DNA of 7,840 nt from Thermoleophilia bacterium (GTDB lineage: Bacteria; Actinomycetota; Thermoleophilia; RBG-16-64-13), in assembly GCA_016929985.1 (NCBI GenBank), contig JAFGIH010000050.1, positions 1-7,840 on the forward strand, written 5' to 3'. Below, piece after piece: positions 1-7,614 of the stretch. The notes beneath the pieces are model-generated. The model ran no database searches. It worked only from the letters and a program-made list of their open reading frames with translations, and was not told the DNA's origin. The first letter of the stretch is position 1, and every line of letters starts with the position of its first letter. Position numbers and translations under genes: made by a program.

Positions 1-1305
1 ATCTACCAAGATCTGTCGCGCATCAACCGTGCCGTCGCGGATGGCTCGTTCTTCGACAACCAGCCGCTGGCTGAAGTGATGGACGGCGTGGTCGCCCGCG
101 ACAGTTCGCTTCATCTCATGGGCCTGCTGTCCGACGGCGGAGTGCACTCCGCCACGGCGCACGTGAAGGCTCTCATAACCATGGCGCACCGTCGCGGCGT
201 CAAGCGGCTTTTCGTCCATGCCTTCACCGATGGGCGCGATACCTCGCCTGCCGCGGGAGAGGGCTACGCGGCGGAACTCGAGACCTTCATGGCTGAGGAG
301 GGCCTCGGCGTGGTGGCCACGGTCTCCGGGCGCTACTACGCCATGGATCGCGACCGGCGCTGGGAGCGCCTCAAGTTGGCATACGAGGCTCTCTTGCACG
401 CTGAGGGGCTGCACGCCCCAGGTGCACATGCCGCGATCACCGAGTCGTATGCCCGGGGCGAGACCGACGAGTTCATCCTGCCGACCATCGTGTCGGAAGA
501 TCCGGCCTCGAGGGTCGGTGACGGAGACGGCGTGATCTTCTTCAACTTCCGGCCTGACCGGGCCAGGGAGATGTGCGCCGCCCTCACCCAGGAGGAATTC
601 GCGGGATTCGAGCGAGATCGACCGCGACCTGTGGTCGACCTCGTCGGCATGACCGAATACGATCCGAGCCTGGGTCTGAGGGTGGCTTTCCCCAAAGAGG
701 AACCGCGCAATGTCATCGCCGAGGTTGTGAGTGCGGCGGGGCTCACGCAGTTGCACATCGCCGAGACGGAGAAGTACGCGCATGTGACTTTCTTCTTCAA
801 CGGCGGTAGAGAAGCACCGTTCGATGGTGAGATGCGCAGGCTGATCCCGTCCCCGAAGGATGTTGAGACCTACGACCAGAAGCCCGCTATGGCCGCCTAT
901 GAGGTCGTCGAGTGCTTCGAGGAGACCATGCGGGAGACCCCCGCCGACCTCGTGGTGCTCAACTTTGCGAACCCCGACATGGTGGGGCACACCGGCGTGC
1001 TTTCGGCGGCGATCGAGGCTGTGGGTCACGTCGACCGTTGTCTCGGGAGAGTGCTTCGGGTGCTCGAGGAAGCGGGGGCGAAGGTCATCGTCACCGCCGA
1101 TCATGGCAACGCCGAGGTGATGATCGAGCCCGACGGGAGGCCGAGCACGGCTCACAGTGTGGGGCCTGTGCCGCTGGTGGTGCTCGACCGAGGCGTGACG
1201 CTGCGGGAGGGCGCCGGCCTGTCCGATGTGGCTCCGACCCTTCTCACGTTCTTGGGGTTGGATCTCCCTGCGGAGATGACCGGCCGTTCGCTCTGCGCGG
1301 AATGA
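1..1305 (+). CDS. gpmI: 2,3-bisphosphoglycerate-independent phosphoglycerate mutase, 5'-truncated by window edge
   Basis: The enzyme interconverts 3-phosphoglycerate and 2-phosphoglycerate in cytosolic glycolysis and gluconeogenesis, using two metal ions (often Mn2+) and a phosphoserine intermediate. The reading frame is open from base 1 (it begins IYQDLSRIN), so the GTG/ATG near 76-81 is internal and not the start. In 434 visible residues I see SDGGVHS (44-50), FTDGRD (75-80), GRYYAMDRD (110-118), NFRPDR (182-187), ETEKYAHVT (255-263), NPDMVGH with metal ligands Asp326 and His330, ADHGN with Asp367 and His368, and His385 in AHS. The spacing of the last five ligands equals that of the Geobacillus enzyme (403/407/444/445/462) at an offset of 77. 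About 77 residues are therefore missing, including the first metal Asp and the catalytic Ser, which lies roughly 15 residues before the window. The full length would be near 511 residues, normal for the family. The stop is TGA at 1303. secG follows after 117 bases. Confidence 0.97.
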   Translation: MYQDLSRINRAVADGSFFDNQPLAEVMDGVVARDSSLHLMGLLSDGGVHSATAHVKALITMAHRRGVKRLFVHAFTDGRDTSPAAGEGYAAELETFMAEEGLGVVATVSGRYYAMDRDRRWERLKLAYEALLHAEGLHAPGAHAAITESYARGETDEFILPTIVSEDPASRVGDGDGVIFFNFRPDRAREMCAALTQEEFAGFERDRPRPVVDLVGMTEYDPSLGLRVAFPKEEPRNVIAEVVSAAGLTQLHIAETEKYAHVTFFFNGGREAPFDGEMRRLIPSPKDVETYDQKPAMAAYEVVECFEETMRETPADLVVLNFANPDMVGHTGVLSAAIEAVGHVDRCLGRVLRVLEEAGAKVIVTADHGNAEVMIEPDGRPSTAHSVGPVPLVVLDRGVTLREGAGLSDVAPTLLTFLGLDLPAEMTGRSLCAE

Positions 1306-1407
1306 ATAGGATTGCTGCGTATACAAAATGGGTAGTTCGGTGGTAACTTACGCACGACAGAAAAGCTGCGGGCCTCGTATTGGCGTTGGGGTTCGGCAAG
1401 GCCGCTA

Positions 1408-1417
1408 GAGAGGGAAC
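1408..1417 (+). promoter_or_regulatory. Ribosome binding site of secG
   Basis: The purine-rich stretch GAGAGGGAAC lies eight bases (from its GGG) before the GTG at 1423 and supports that start. The octamer GAGGGAAC in it recurs at 1741-1748 before the binding-protein gene. Confidence 0.7.
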
Positions 1418-1422
1418 CTACT

Positions 1423-1641
1423 GTGAAGTACGCTTTGATCTCGCTGGACGTGATCCTCGGCATCGCCGTGTTGGTGTTGATATTTCTCCATTCAGGTAAG
1501 GACGCGGGCCTTGCCACCACCTTCGGTGGCTCGGGTGCGTTCGGCGGCAGTCAGGTAGTGCAGAAGAACCTCGACCGCATCACCATCGCCTGTTCCGTGG
1601 CTTTCTTCATCGTGTCCATCGCTCTCGCATACGTTGTCTGA
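1423..1641 (+). CDS. secG: Protein-export membrane protein SecG
   Basis: SecG is the small accessory subunit of the SecYEG translocon in the cytoplasmic membrane and assists SecA-driven protein export. The 72-residue product has the family layout: a first membrane helix at about residues 3-22, a short cytosolic loop with the hallmark SGKDAGL and a Gly/Phe-rich FGGSGAFGG stretch (residues 24-42), then NLDRIT and a second membrane helix at about 51-71. The length is typical of a minimal SecG. The start is GTG at 1423, eight bases behind an AGAGGG ribosome binding site, and no better start lies in frame nearby. Placement next to glycolytic genes is common: many bacteria carry secG beside tpiA, gpmI or eno. 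The TGA stop is at 1639. It could be transcribed with gpmI, since I see no terminator in the 117-base gap, but an own promoter is not excluded. Confidence 0.93.
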   Translation: MKYALISLDVILGIAVLVLIFLHSGKDAGLATTFGGSGAFGGSQVVQKNLDRITIACSVAFFIVSIALAYVV

Positions 1642-1737
1642 GAGTTGACGTGGCCAAGGCGTCCGATCGCACGAAGGTGCGGGGGAGGTGGTCGACCGCA
1701 GCGAGGCAATGTGAGTGGCGTGGGGTTTAACAGAATC

Positions 1738-1745
1738 AAGGAGGG
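1738..1745 (+). promoter_or_regulatory. Strong ribosome binding site deciding a TTG start
   Basis: AAGGAGGG is close to a perfect complement of the 16S rRNA 3' end and sits six bases before TTG at 1752. It fixes TTG as the start of the binding-protein gene, because the next in-frame ATG (codon 12) falls inside the hydrophobic core of the signal peptide and would remove its charged n-region. Confidence 0.85.
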
Positions 1746-1751
1746 AACATT

Positions 1752-3428
1752 TTGAAGCTTGACAAACGTATATGGCTGCTTTTGATGATTGCGGTGCTGA
1801 TGGCCGGGATGGTCTTCGCGGTCGCAGCCTGCGGCGGCGATGAGGAGGAGCCTGTCACCACGGAAACGACCGCGGCGCCTCCGGTTGACCAGCCCGCGTC
1901 GGGCGGCACGTTCGCTTTCTACATCAACGAGCCGGCCTTCATCGATCCTGTGAACCTTCAGGAGTCTGAGGGCACGCAGGTCGGCAACGCTGTCTTCGAC
2001 AGCCTTGCGAAGTTCAACTACAACACCGGCGCTCTGGAACCGGCCGCCGCCAAGAGTTGGGAACCCAACGCCGACGCGACCGTGTGGACCTTCCATCTGG
2101 TCGAAGGCGCCAAGTTCCATGATGGCACCCCGGTCACGGCTGCCGACTTCAAATACGCCTGGGAGCGCATCTGCAACCCGGCCAACGAGTCGGAGATCTC
2201 TTACCACCTGTCGGCCGTCAAAGGCTATGATGCCATGCAGGAAGGCACCGCCACAGAGCTCGAGGGCGTCAAGGCCATCGATGCCAACACTCTCGAAGTG
2301 ACTCTGTCGTACGCCTTCGGCGACTTCGAATACGTGGTCGGCCACCCGGCCCTGGCCCCGGTTCCCAAGGCCGTCGTTGAGGCCGATCCGGCCGCCTTCG
2401 GCGACAAGCCCATCGGCAACGGCCCCTTCATGATGGCCGAGCCCTGGTCGCACGACCAGTACATCAAGGTAGTCCGTTTCGCCGACTACTACGGTGACAA
2501 GGCCTATCTGGACGGTGTGGATTTCAAGATCTTCAAGGATGAGGACACCGCTTGGCTCGAGTTCCAGGCCGGCAACCTCGACTTCACCAGCATCCCGTCC
2601 GGGCAGTTGGCGTCTACCTCCGCCACCTATGGCGTGAGCGACGACGGCGTCACGGTCGCGAAGGGCAAGCAGACCCTTACCGGTCCTGAGACCGCCATCT
2701 ACTACCTGCTGGTGCTGAACACCGAAGAGACGATGAAGAACCCGTTGGTCCGTCAGGCTCTGTCGCTGGCCATCAACCGCCAGACCATCGCCGACACCGT
2801 CTACGAGGGTATCCGCCAGCCTGCCACCAACATCGTGCCTGAGGGCGTCGCCGGTTACGAAGACGGCGCTTGGCAGTACTCCAAGTACGACGTCGAGGCC
2901 GCCAAGGCGAAGCTCGCTGAAGCCGGCTATCCCAACGGTGAAGGCCTGCCGGATATCGTCATCAGCTTCAATAGCGGTTCCGGTCATGAAGACGTCATGA
3001 CCCTGGTGCAGGCCGACTTCGCCGCCATCGGCGTCACCGCCACCTTGGACGGCGTAGAGTGGGCCCAGTATCTGGATAAGCTCTCGGTGCCGGATTACAT
3101 GATCGGCCGCCTCGGCTGGATCGCCGACTCCCCGATCATCGACAACTTCCTCTACCCGCTGTTCACCACGGGTAGCGCCGACAACTACGCCTTCTACAGC
3201 GACCCGGCTGTCGACACGGCCCTCGCTGACGCCCGTCAGACCACCGATACGAACGAGCGTATTGCGAAGTATCAGGCCATCGTCAAGACCATCGGCGACG
3301 AAGCCCCGGTTATCCCGATAGTCAAGTATCGTCATCACCATGTGGGCTCCGACCGGATCAACGACCTGGTCTACAGCGCCCAGGGACTGGCGAGCCTCGA
3401 GAAGACCTGGATCTCTGCGGCTCAATAG
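1752..3428 (+). CDS. ABC transporter substrate-binding lipoprotein, peptide/nickel family 5 (DppA/OppA-like)
   Basis: This is the extracytoplasmic binding protein that captures the substrate, probably di- or oligopeptides, and delivers it to the permeases encoded downstream. The 558-residue product starts with a lipoprotein signal: KLDKR, a hydrophobic core (residues 7-25) and the lipobox VAAC with Cys27 as the likely lipidated residue. An acidic Thr/Pro linker (about 30-50) follows and should act as a tether. The SBP_bac_5 domain covers about residues 75-480, with FHDGTPVTAADF (122-133), IGNGPF (221-226), NPLVRQALSLAINRQ (330-344) and GWIADSPIIDNFLYP (455-469), matching conserved segments of the DppA/OppA family. 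The start is TTG, supported by a strong ribosome binding site. Gly codons are almost all GGC/GGT, which suggests high expression. The gene heads a binding protein-permease-permease-ATPase-ATPase cassette. The sequence alone does not tell dipeptides from oligopeptides, nickel chelates or opines, so I give no symbol. Confidence 0.94.
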   Translation: MKLDKRIWLLLMIAVLMAGMVFAVAACGGDEEEPVTTETTAAPPVDQPASGGTFAFYINEPAFIDPVNLQESEGTQVGNAVFDSLAKFNYNTGALEPAAAKSWEPNADATVWTFHLVEGAKFHDGTPVTAADFKYAWERICNPANESEISYHLSAVKGYDAMQEGTATELEGVKAIDANTLEVTLSYAFGDFEYVVGHPALAPVPKAVVEADPAAFGDKPIGNGPFMMAEPWSHDQYIKVVRFADYYGDKAYLDGVDFKIFKDEDTAWLEFQAGNLDFTSIPSGQLASTSATYGVSDDGVTVAKGKQTLTGPETAIYYLLVLNTEETMKNPLVRQALSLAINRQTIADTVYEGIRQPATNIVPEGVAGYEDGAWQYSKYDVEAAKAKLAEAGYPNGEGLPDIVISFNSGSGHEDVMTLVQADFAAIGVTATLDGVEWAQYLDKLSVPDYMIGRLGWIADSPIIDNFLYPLFTTGSADNYAFYSDPAVDTALADARQTTDTNERIAKYQAIVKTIGDEAPVIPIVKYRHHHVGSDRINDLVYSAQGLASLEKTWISAAQ

Positions 3429-3468
3429 TGTTCTGGTAGTAGTGCGCCTTATCGACGCTAGTTTGATC

Positions 3469-3502
3469 GTGGTAGGGTGCCCCTTCGGGGGCGCTCTGCC
3501 AC
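3469..3502 (+). terminator. Strong intercistronic hairpin, partial terminator or mRNA-stabilising element
   Basis: Bases 3469-3483 and 3488-3502 form a continuous 15-bp stem (12 Watson-Crick and 3 G-U pairs) closed by CCCC-TTCG-GGGG. The stem begins 40 bases after the binding-protein stop codon and ends 39 bases before the first permease ATG. Downstream, 3503-3518 has 9 T in 16 but no uninterrupted T-run, so it looks like a leaky terminator or a barrier to 3' exonucleases rather than a complete stop. Such elements between binding-protein and permease genes are a known way to make more of the binding protein. The three G-U pairs would weaken the same hairpin in the antisense transcript, so the structure favours the + strand. 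Confidence 0.7.
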
Positions 3503-3541
3503 TACTTTCCTGTTGATTCCCAATTCAGCGGACCTGACCGA

Positions 3542-4513
3542 ATGATCGCTTACATCGGCCGCCGGATCCTGCAGATGATCCCCGTCTTCATCGGGGTCAC
3601 GATCATTCTCTTCATCCTGCGTTCGCCGGGTGTGCTGGGCGGAGACCCGGTGAAGATGATCACCGGCGAGAGAGCGATCAGCGAGACCCTGTACAACCAG
3701 ATCGTGGAGAAGCACGGGCTGGACAAGCCCTTCTACGTTCAGTACTACCGCTACATGAAGAGTCTCCTGCAGGGTGACCTGGGCGACTCGTATCAGAAGA
3801 GCAGGCCGGTCACCTCCATTCTGTGGAACAAGTTCCCGAATACCCTGAAACTGGCCGTCGCCGCCCTGCTGATCGAGATGTTCTTTGGCATTGCAGCCGG
3901 GGTGATATCCGCCATCAAGCGCTACTCGTTCTGGGACGTCTTGGTGACGTTCAGCACCTCAGTGCTTGTTTCTCTGCCAGTGTTCTGGCTGGGCATGCTG
4001 TTGCAGATTCTTTTCGGGGTGAAGTTCAAGCAATGGGGACTGCCCTATCTGCCCATCTCGGGCATGACGTCGCGGGAGTTCCCCACCATCGTCCACATCA
4101 TCTTGCCGGCGGTGACCCTGGCATCGGTGTCGACGGCATACGCGGCGCGCATCATGCGCAGCCAGCTGCTGGAGGTCATGGGTCAGGACTACATGCGGAC
4201 CGCCGCCGCGAAGGGCCTCACGCCGCGGGGCGTCATCTGGGGCCACGGTATGAAGAACGCCATGATCCCCGTGGTCACCTACTTTGGTCTCGATCTCGGC
4301 GCCATGTTCGGCGGCACCGTGCTTACCGAGACGGTCTTCAACTGGCCGGGCGTGGGCTATGAGATCTACACGGCCATCCAGCAGCGAGACTGGCCCATCG
4401 TCATGGGGGGCACCATCATCATCGTGTTCTTGGTTATGGTGCTGAACCTGCTCGTTGACATCAGCTACGCGTTCCTCGACCCCCGTATCCGTTACGGGAA
4501 ACAGGCGACGTAG
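3542..4513 (+). CDS. dppB: Peptide ABC transporter permease, DppB/OppB family
   Basis: This is one half of the membrane channel of the importer. The 323-residue protein shows the DppB/OppB layout: a first membrane helix at about residues 11-27, an external domain with YNQIVEKHGLDKPFYVQY (51-68) and GDLGDSY (78-84), then five further helices near 102-124, 132-160, 182-204, 246-265 and 287-312. The cytoplasmic EAA loop, which docks onto an ATPase, is at about 217-243 (DYMRTAAAKG, then MKNAMIP). It ends with FLDPRIRYG, typical of the family C-terminus. The ATG at 3542 is the first plausible start; only a weak GCGGA-type ribosome binding site precedes it, in contrast to the binding-protein gene. 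Nine bases separate it from the next permease gene. Whether the system is Dpp, Opp or a paralogue is not settled by sequence. Confidence 0.94.
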   Translation: MIAYIGRRILQMIPVFIGVTIILFILRSPGVLGGDPVKMITGERAISETLYNQIVEKHGLDKPFYVQYYRYMKSLLQGDLGDSYQKSRPVTSILWNKFPNTLKLAVAALLIEMFFGIAAGVISAIKRYSFWDVLVTFSTSVLVSLPVFWLGMLLQILFGVKFKQWGLPYLPISGMTSREFPTIVHIILPAVTLASVSTAYAARIMRSQLLEVMGQDYMRTAAAKGLTPRGVIWGHGMKNAMIPVVTYFGLDLGAMFGGTVLTETVFNWPGVGYEIYTAIQQRDWPIVMGGTIIIVFLVMVLNLLVDISYAFLDPRIRYGKQAT

Positions 4514-4522
4514 GGGGCCGGC

Positions 4523-5515
4523 GTGGTTTCTGATCCCAGCAAACCTGATTTCGGGCGCGAAACGATTGCGCAGGGAACCCTGGCGTCGACCGTCGCCGCC
4601 GGAGAGGGACCGGGTGCTCCGGGTGAACCGGCAGGGCAGGGCTCCGCCAAGTCGCGCACCCTGTGGGTGGACGCGGTCCGCCGTCTGCGCAAGAACAAGC
4701 TTGCCGTCATAGGTCTCATCTGGATCATCATCGTCATCCTCATCGCTATCACCGCCGATCTCTGGGTCCCAGCCTGGCTGGGCGACCCGATTGCGATCGA
4801 CTCCACAACGGCTGCCGAGCGGTACCTGTTGTCGCCGTCGGCGGAGCACCCCTTCGGGACCGATAAGCTGGGGCGCGACGTCGCCTCCCGCGTCATCTAC
4901 GGGGCCCGGGTGTCGCTGATTGTCGGTGTCCTCGCCGTGGCCATCATGGTGATCATCGGGTTGATCATGGGGGCCATCGCCGCCTACTACGGCGGTATCT
5001 GGGACAGTCTCATCATGCGTACGGCCGACGTCTTCTTCGCCTTCCCTTATATATTGTTCGCCATCGTACTCATCGCCCTTTTGGGGAAGGGTTTTCACAA
5101 CGTCTTCATTGCCATAGGCATCCTGGGGTGGCCGAGTATCGCTCGTGTGTTCCGCAGTTCCATCCTCTCCGTGAAAGAGAACGAGTACGTGGACGCGGCG
5201 CGGGCCATGGGCGCCTCCACGCCCCGGATACTCGTGCGACACATCATGCCCAACGCCATGGCTCCCATCATCGTCTACGCGACCATGACGGTGGGCGGGG
5301 CCATCCTCACCGAGGCGGCCCTGAGCTTCCTGGGAATGGGCGTTCAACCTCCCGATCCCTCTTGGGGCCTGATGCTTTCCGAGGCCCGTTCCATGATGTT
5401 CACCGCCCCGTGGCTCATGTACTTCCCGGGCATAGCCATCCTGACCACCGTGCTTGCCTTTGTGCTGCTGGGCGACGGCCTCCGTGACGCTCTCGACGTG
5501 AAACTCAAGGAGTAG
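4523..5515 (+). CDS. dppC: Peptide ABC transporter permease, DppC/OppC family
   Basis: This is the second permease subunit, pairing with the DppB-like protein. Among its 330 residues are a cytosolic N-terminal tail of about 50 residues, rich in Gly/Pro/Ala (GPGAPGEPAGQG at 29-40), then RRLRKNKLAVIG leading into the first helix (about 60-79), as in the OppC N-terminal domain. The conserved external motif HPFGTDKLGRDVASRVIYGA lies at 109-128, helices at about 129-155, 170-189 and 192-206, the EAA loop at 222-247 (YVDAARAMGAS, then HIMPNAMAP), and further helices at about 248-270 and 298-317. The start is taken as GTG at 4523, behind TAGGGGG overlapping the previous stop codon. The tail is low in complexity, so the true start could be further in, but I see no stronger site. 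AAGGAG for the next gene is embedded in its last codons. Confidence 0.93.
   Translation: MVSDPSKPDFGRETIAQGTLASTVAAGEGPGAPGEPAGQGSAKSRTLWVDAVRRLRKNKLAVIGLIWIIIVILIAITADLWVPAWLGDPIAIDSTTAAERYLLSPSAEHPFGTDKLGRDVASRVIYGARVSLIVGVLAVAIMVIIGLIMGAIAAYYGGIWDSLIMRTADVFFAFPYILFAIVLIALLGKGFHNVFIAIGILGWPSIARVFRSSILSVKENEYVDAARAMGASTPRILVRHIMPNAMAPIIVYATMTVGGAILTEAALSFLGMGVQPPDPSWGLMLSEARSMMFTAPWLMYFPGIAILTTVLAFVLLGDGLRDALDVKLKE
5507..5512 (+). promoter_or_regulatory. Ribosome binding site of the DppD-like gene inside the dppC end
   Basis: AAGGAG, encoding the final Lys-Glu of the permease, lies five bases before GTG at 5518. It supports that GTG as the start and suggests coupled translation of the two genes. 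Confidence 0.75.
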
Positions 5516-5517
5516 TA

Positions 5518-6555
5518 GTGGCCCCGCTTCTGGAACTAGACGATCTTCATATGCATTTCTTCACCCGGGACGGTGTGGTCAAGGCCGTTGACGGGGTGAG
5601 CTTCACGCTGGAGAGCGGACAGACTCTGGGCGTCGTGGGCGAGTCGGGCTCGGGCAAGTCGGTGACGGCCATGTCGATCATGCGCCTTATCCCAGAGCCG
5701 CCGGGGAAGGTGGTGAGCGGGGACATCCGTTTCAAGGGCGAGAGCATCCTCACCATGAGCGACAAAGACCAGCGCAAGCTGCGCGGCAACCGCATCGCCA
5801 TGATCTTCCAGGACCCTATGACGTCGCTCAATCCGGTGTTCCGCATCGGCAAGCAGATAGCGGAGCCCCTCCGTCTCCACAAGAACATGACCCGCCAAGA
5901 GGCGTGGGCCGCGGCTGTGGAACTGCTCGACCGTGTGGGCATACCGCAGGCCGAAGAACGGGCGCGCAACTATCCGCACGAGTTCTCAGGGGGTATGCGC
6001 CAGCGCGCGATGATCGCCATGGCGCTCGCCTGCGGGCCCGACATCCTCATCGCCGACGAGCCGACCACGGCCCTCGACGTGACCATCCAGGCTCAGATCC
6101 TGGAGCTCATGCAGGAGATACAGCAGCGCACCGAGTCGGCCATCATCATGATCACTCACGACCTGGGGGTCGTGGCCGATATGGCCGACAACATCTTGGT
6201 CATGTACGCGGGCAAGGCGGTCGAGTACGGGCCGGCGGAGGAAGTGTTCTACAACCCGCTTCACCCCTACACGTGGGGGCTGTTGGAGAGCCTGCCCCGG
6301 CACGACGTGGACGACAAGGGGGCTCTCTGTCCCATCAACGGCCAGCCGCCAAGCCTCATCAATCTGCCCCCGGGGTGCGCGTTCAGTCCGCGGTGCGCGT
6401 ATGCGAAGCCCGAGTGCCAGACGCGGGTGCCTGCGCTCACCGAGATCGATGGGGGGCATTACTCGGCTTGTCTGTTCGCCGGCGACATAGACTTCATCTG
6501 CCAGTACGAGAATCGTGTCAGTCGCGGGTCCACGGAAGCGAAGACGGGTAGTTAG
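5518..6555 (+). CDS. dppD: Peptide ABC transporter ATP-binding protein, DppD/OppD family
   Basis: This cytosolic ATPase drives the importer as a heterodimer with the next gene's product. All ABC motifs are intact in its 345 residues: Walker A GESGSGKS (41-48), Q-loop Gln98 in [10 protein letters not shown], signature SGGMRQR (157-163), Walker B ILIADE with catalytic Glu181, D-loop ALD (185-187) and switch His214. The C-terminal oligo_HPY extension starts near [12 protein letters not shown] (249-260) and has cysteines at 287, 293, 300 and 318. This four-cysteine pattern is typical of DppD/OppD-type ATPases and is a candidate iron-sulfur site. The GTG start at 5518 is set by AAGGAG five bases upstream, with only two bases after the permease stop. 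The length fits the family. Its signature has Met (SGGMRQR), the usual DppD/OppD form, whereas the next ATPase has SGGQRQR, the DppF/OppF form. Confidence 0.96.
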   Translation: MAPLLELDDLHMHFFTRDGVVKAVDGVSFTLESGQTLGVVGESGSGKSVTAMSIMRLIPEPPGKVVSGDIRFKGESILTMSDKDQRKLRGNRIAMIFQDPMTSLNPVFRIGKQIAEPLRLHKNMTRQEAWAAAVELLDRVGIPQAEERARNYPHEFSGGMRQRAMIAMALACGPDILIADEPTTALDVTIQAQILELMQEIQQRTESAIIMITHDLGVVADMADNILVMYAGKAVEYGPAEEVFYNPLHPYTWGLLESLPRHDVDDKGALCPINGQPPSLINLPPGCAFSPRCAYAKPECQTRVPALTEIDGGHYSACLFAGDIDFICQYENRVSRGSTEAKTGS

Positions 6556-7596
6556 ATGACGGCTCTGCTACAGGTAGAAGAACTGAAGAAGTACTTCCCC
6601 GTGAATCAGGGCGTGTTGTTGTCTCGCGTGGGCAAGACGGTCAAGGCGGTCGACGACATCTCCTTCTCAGTGGAGCAAGGGGAGACGCTCGGGTTGGTGG
6701 GAGAGTCGGGCTGCGGCAAATCGACTACCGGCCGCTGCATCAACCGCCTGCTCGAGCCGACCTCCGGGAAGATCCACTTCGAAGACATCGACGTGCGCAA
6801 GCTCCACGGCAAGCGCCTGAAGGCCTACCGCCGCGACGTGCAGTTCATCTTTCAAGACCCCTACGCTTCGCTGAACCCGCGCATGACCTTTGGCGAGATC
6901 ATGTCCGAGCCGCTCGCGATCCACGGGGTCGGCACCCGTAAGGAACGACAGGACCGCTGCAAGGAGATGCTCCAAGTCGTGGGGCTCAGTCCGGAGCATA
7001 TCCACCGCTATCCCCACGAGTTCTCCGGTGGCCAGAGGCAGCGGGTCGGCATAGCGCGGGCGCTCATGCTGCGACCCAAGATGATCATCTGCGACGAGCC
7101 GGTCTCGGCTCTGGACGTCTCTATCCAAGCGCAGATCATCAACCTCCTGGAGGACCTCCAGAAGGAGTTCGGCCTCACATACCTCTTCATCGCGCACGAC
7201 CTGGCGGTCATCAGGCACATCTGCGACAGAGTCGCCGTGATGTACCTCGGCAAAGTGGTGGAGTTGGGCGGTTGGCGCGAGGTCTACAACAGCCCTCACC
7301 ATCCCTACACGCAGTCTCTCCTGTCGGCGGCTCCGGTGCCCGACCCTGAGAAGCAGCGCAAGCGGGCCAGGATCATCCTGCATGGCGACGTGCCCAACCC
7401 CATCGATCCTCCCAGTGGCTGTCGGTTCCACACCCGCTGCCCCATCGCACAGTTCCCCCGCTGTTCAGAAGAAGAGCCTGCGCTTCGCCTGGTGGCGGGT
7501 GGCCATCAGGCGGCCTGCCACTTCGCGAAGGCTTTCCCGGTAAGCGTGCAAGACATGTCGACGAACCCGCAGCCGCCCGACAGCGAGGACGACTAG
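6556..7596 (+). CDS. dppF: Peptide ABC transporter ATP-binding protein, DppF/OppF family
   Basis: This is the second ATPase of the importer. Its 346 residues contain Walker A GESGCGKS (49-56), Q-loop Gln100 in [11 protein letters not shown], signature SGGQRQR (157-163), Walker B MIICDE with catalytic Glu181, D-loop ALD (185-187) and switch His214 in IAHDL. The stretch ELKKYFPV near the start and the insertion before KAVDDISF are typical of DppF/OppF. The oligo_HPY C-terminus ([12 protein letters not shown], 249-260) has cysteines at 289, 295, 303 and 321, in nearly the same spacing as in its partner. The last 20 or so residues are a disordered, acidic tail (ending PPDSEDD). Its ATG follows the previous TAG without a gap and has no clear ribosome binding site, so translation probably depends on ribosomes finishing the DppD-like gene. 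The rnpB promoter begins right behind its stop. Confidence 0.96.
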   Translation: MTALLQVEELKKYFPVNQGVLLSRVGKTVKAVDDISFSVEQGETLGLVGESGCGKSTTGRCINRLLEPTSGKIHFEDIDVRKLHGKRLKAYRRDVQFIFQDPYASLNPRMTFGEIMSEPLAIHGVGTRKERQDRCKEMLQVVGLSPEHIHRYPHEFSGGQRQRVGIARALMLRPKMIICDEPVSALDVSIQAQIINLLEDLQKEFGLTYLFIAHDLAVIRHICDRVAVMYLGKVVELGGWREVYNSPHHPYTQSLLSAAPVPDPEKQRKRARIILHGDVPNPIDPPSGCRFHTRCPIAQFPRCSEEEPALRLVAGGHQAACHFAKAFPVSVQDMSTNPQPPDSEDD

Positions 7597-7602
7597 AAGC
7601 GG

Positions 7603-7608
7603 TATACT
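7603..7608 (+). promoter_or_regulatory. Likely -10 element of the rnpB promoter
   Basis: TATACT, one mismatch from the TATAAT consensus, begins seven bases after the dppF stop codon and would place transcription start near 7615, at the expected 5' end of RNase P RNA. The -35 region would fall in the last dppF codons (about 7580-7585). No TTGACA-like hexamer is seen at the ideal spacing; the nearest is CCGACA at 7577-7582, with a 20-base spacer. Confidence 0.6.
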
Positions 7609-7614
7609 TTATGC

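Noticed and set aside
76..81. GTG/ATG pair as a possible start of the phosphoglycerate mutase
   Set aside because: The frame is open to base 1 and the upstream residues (IYQDLSRIN and on) are conserved in the family, so the gene is cut by the window edge.
1690..1697. Palindrome GGTCGACC as an operator
   Set aside because: Only eight bases, includes a common restriction-type hexamer, and no second copy or flanking symmetry was seen; not enough to call a regulator site.
1551..3425. Long open frame of 624 codons on the minus strand, opposite the binding-protein gene
   Set aside because: It mirrors a strongly biased GC-rich gene codon for codon, has repetitive Val/Gly/Asp/Leu content with no recognisable domain, and runs over the secG end and an intergenic gap. 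It is a shadow of the + strand gene.
3959..5347. Open frame of 462 codons on the minus strand across both permease genes
   Set aside because: Extreme Asp/His/Gly/Arg content and no domain; it covers two certain permease genes and their junction, so it is a compositional shadow.
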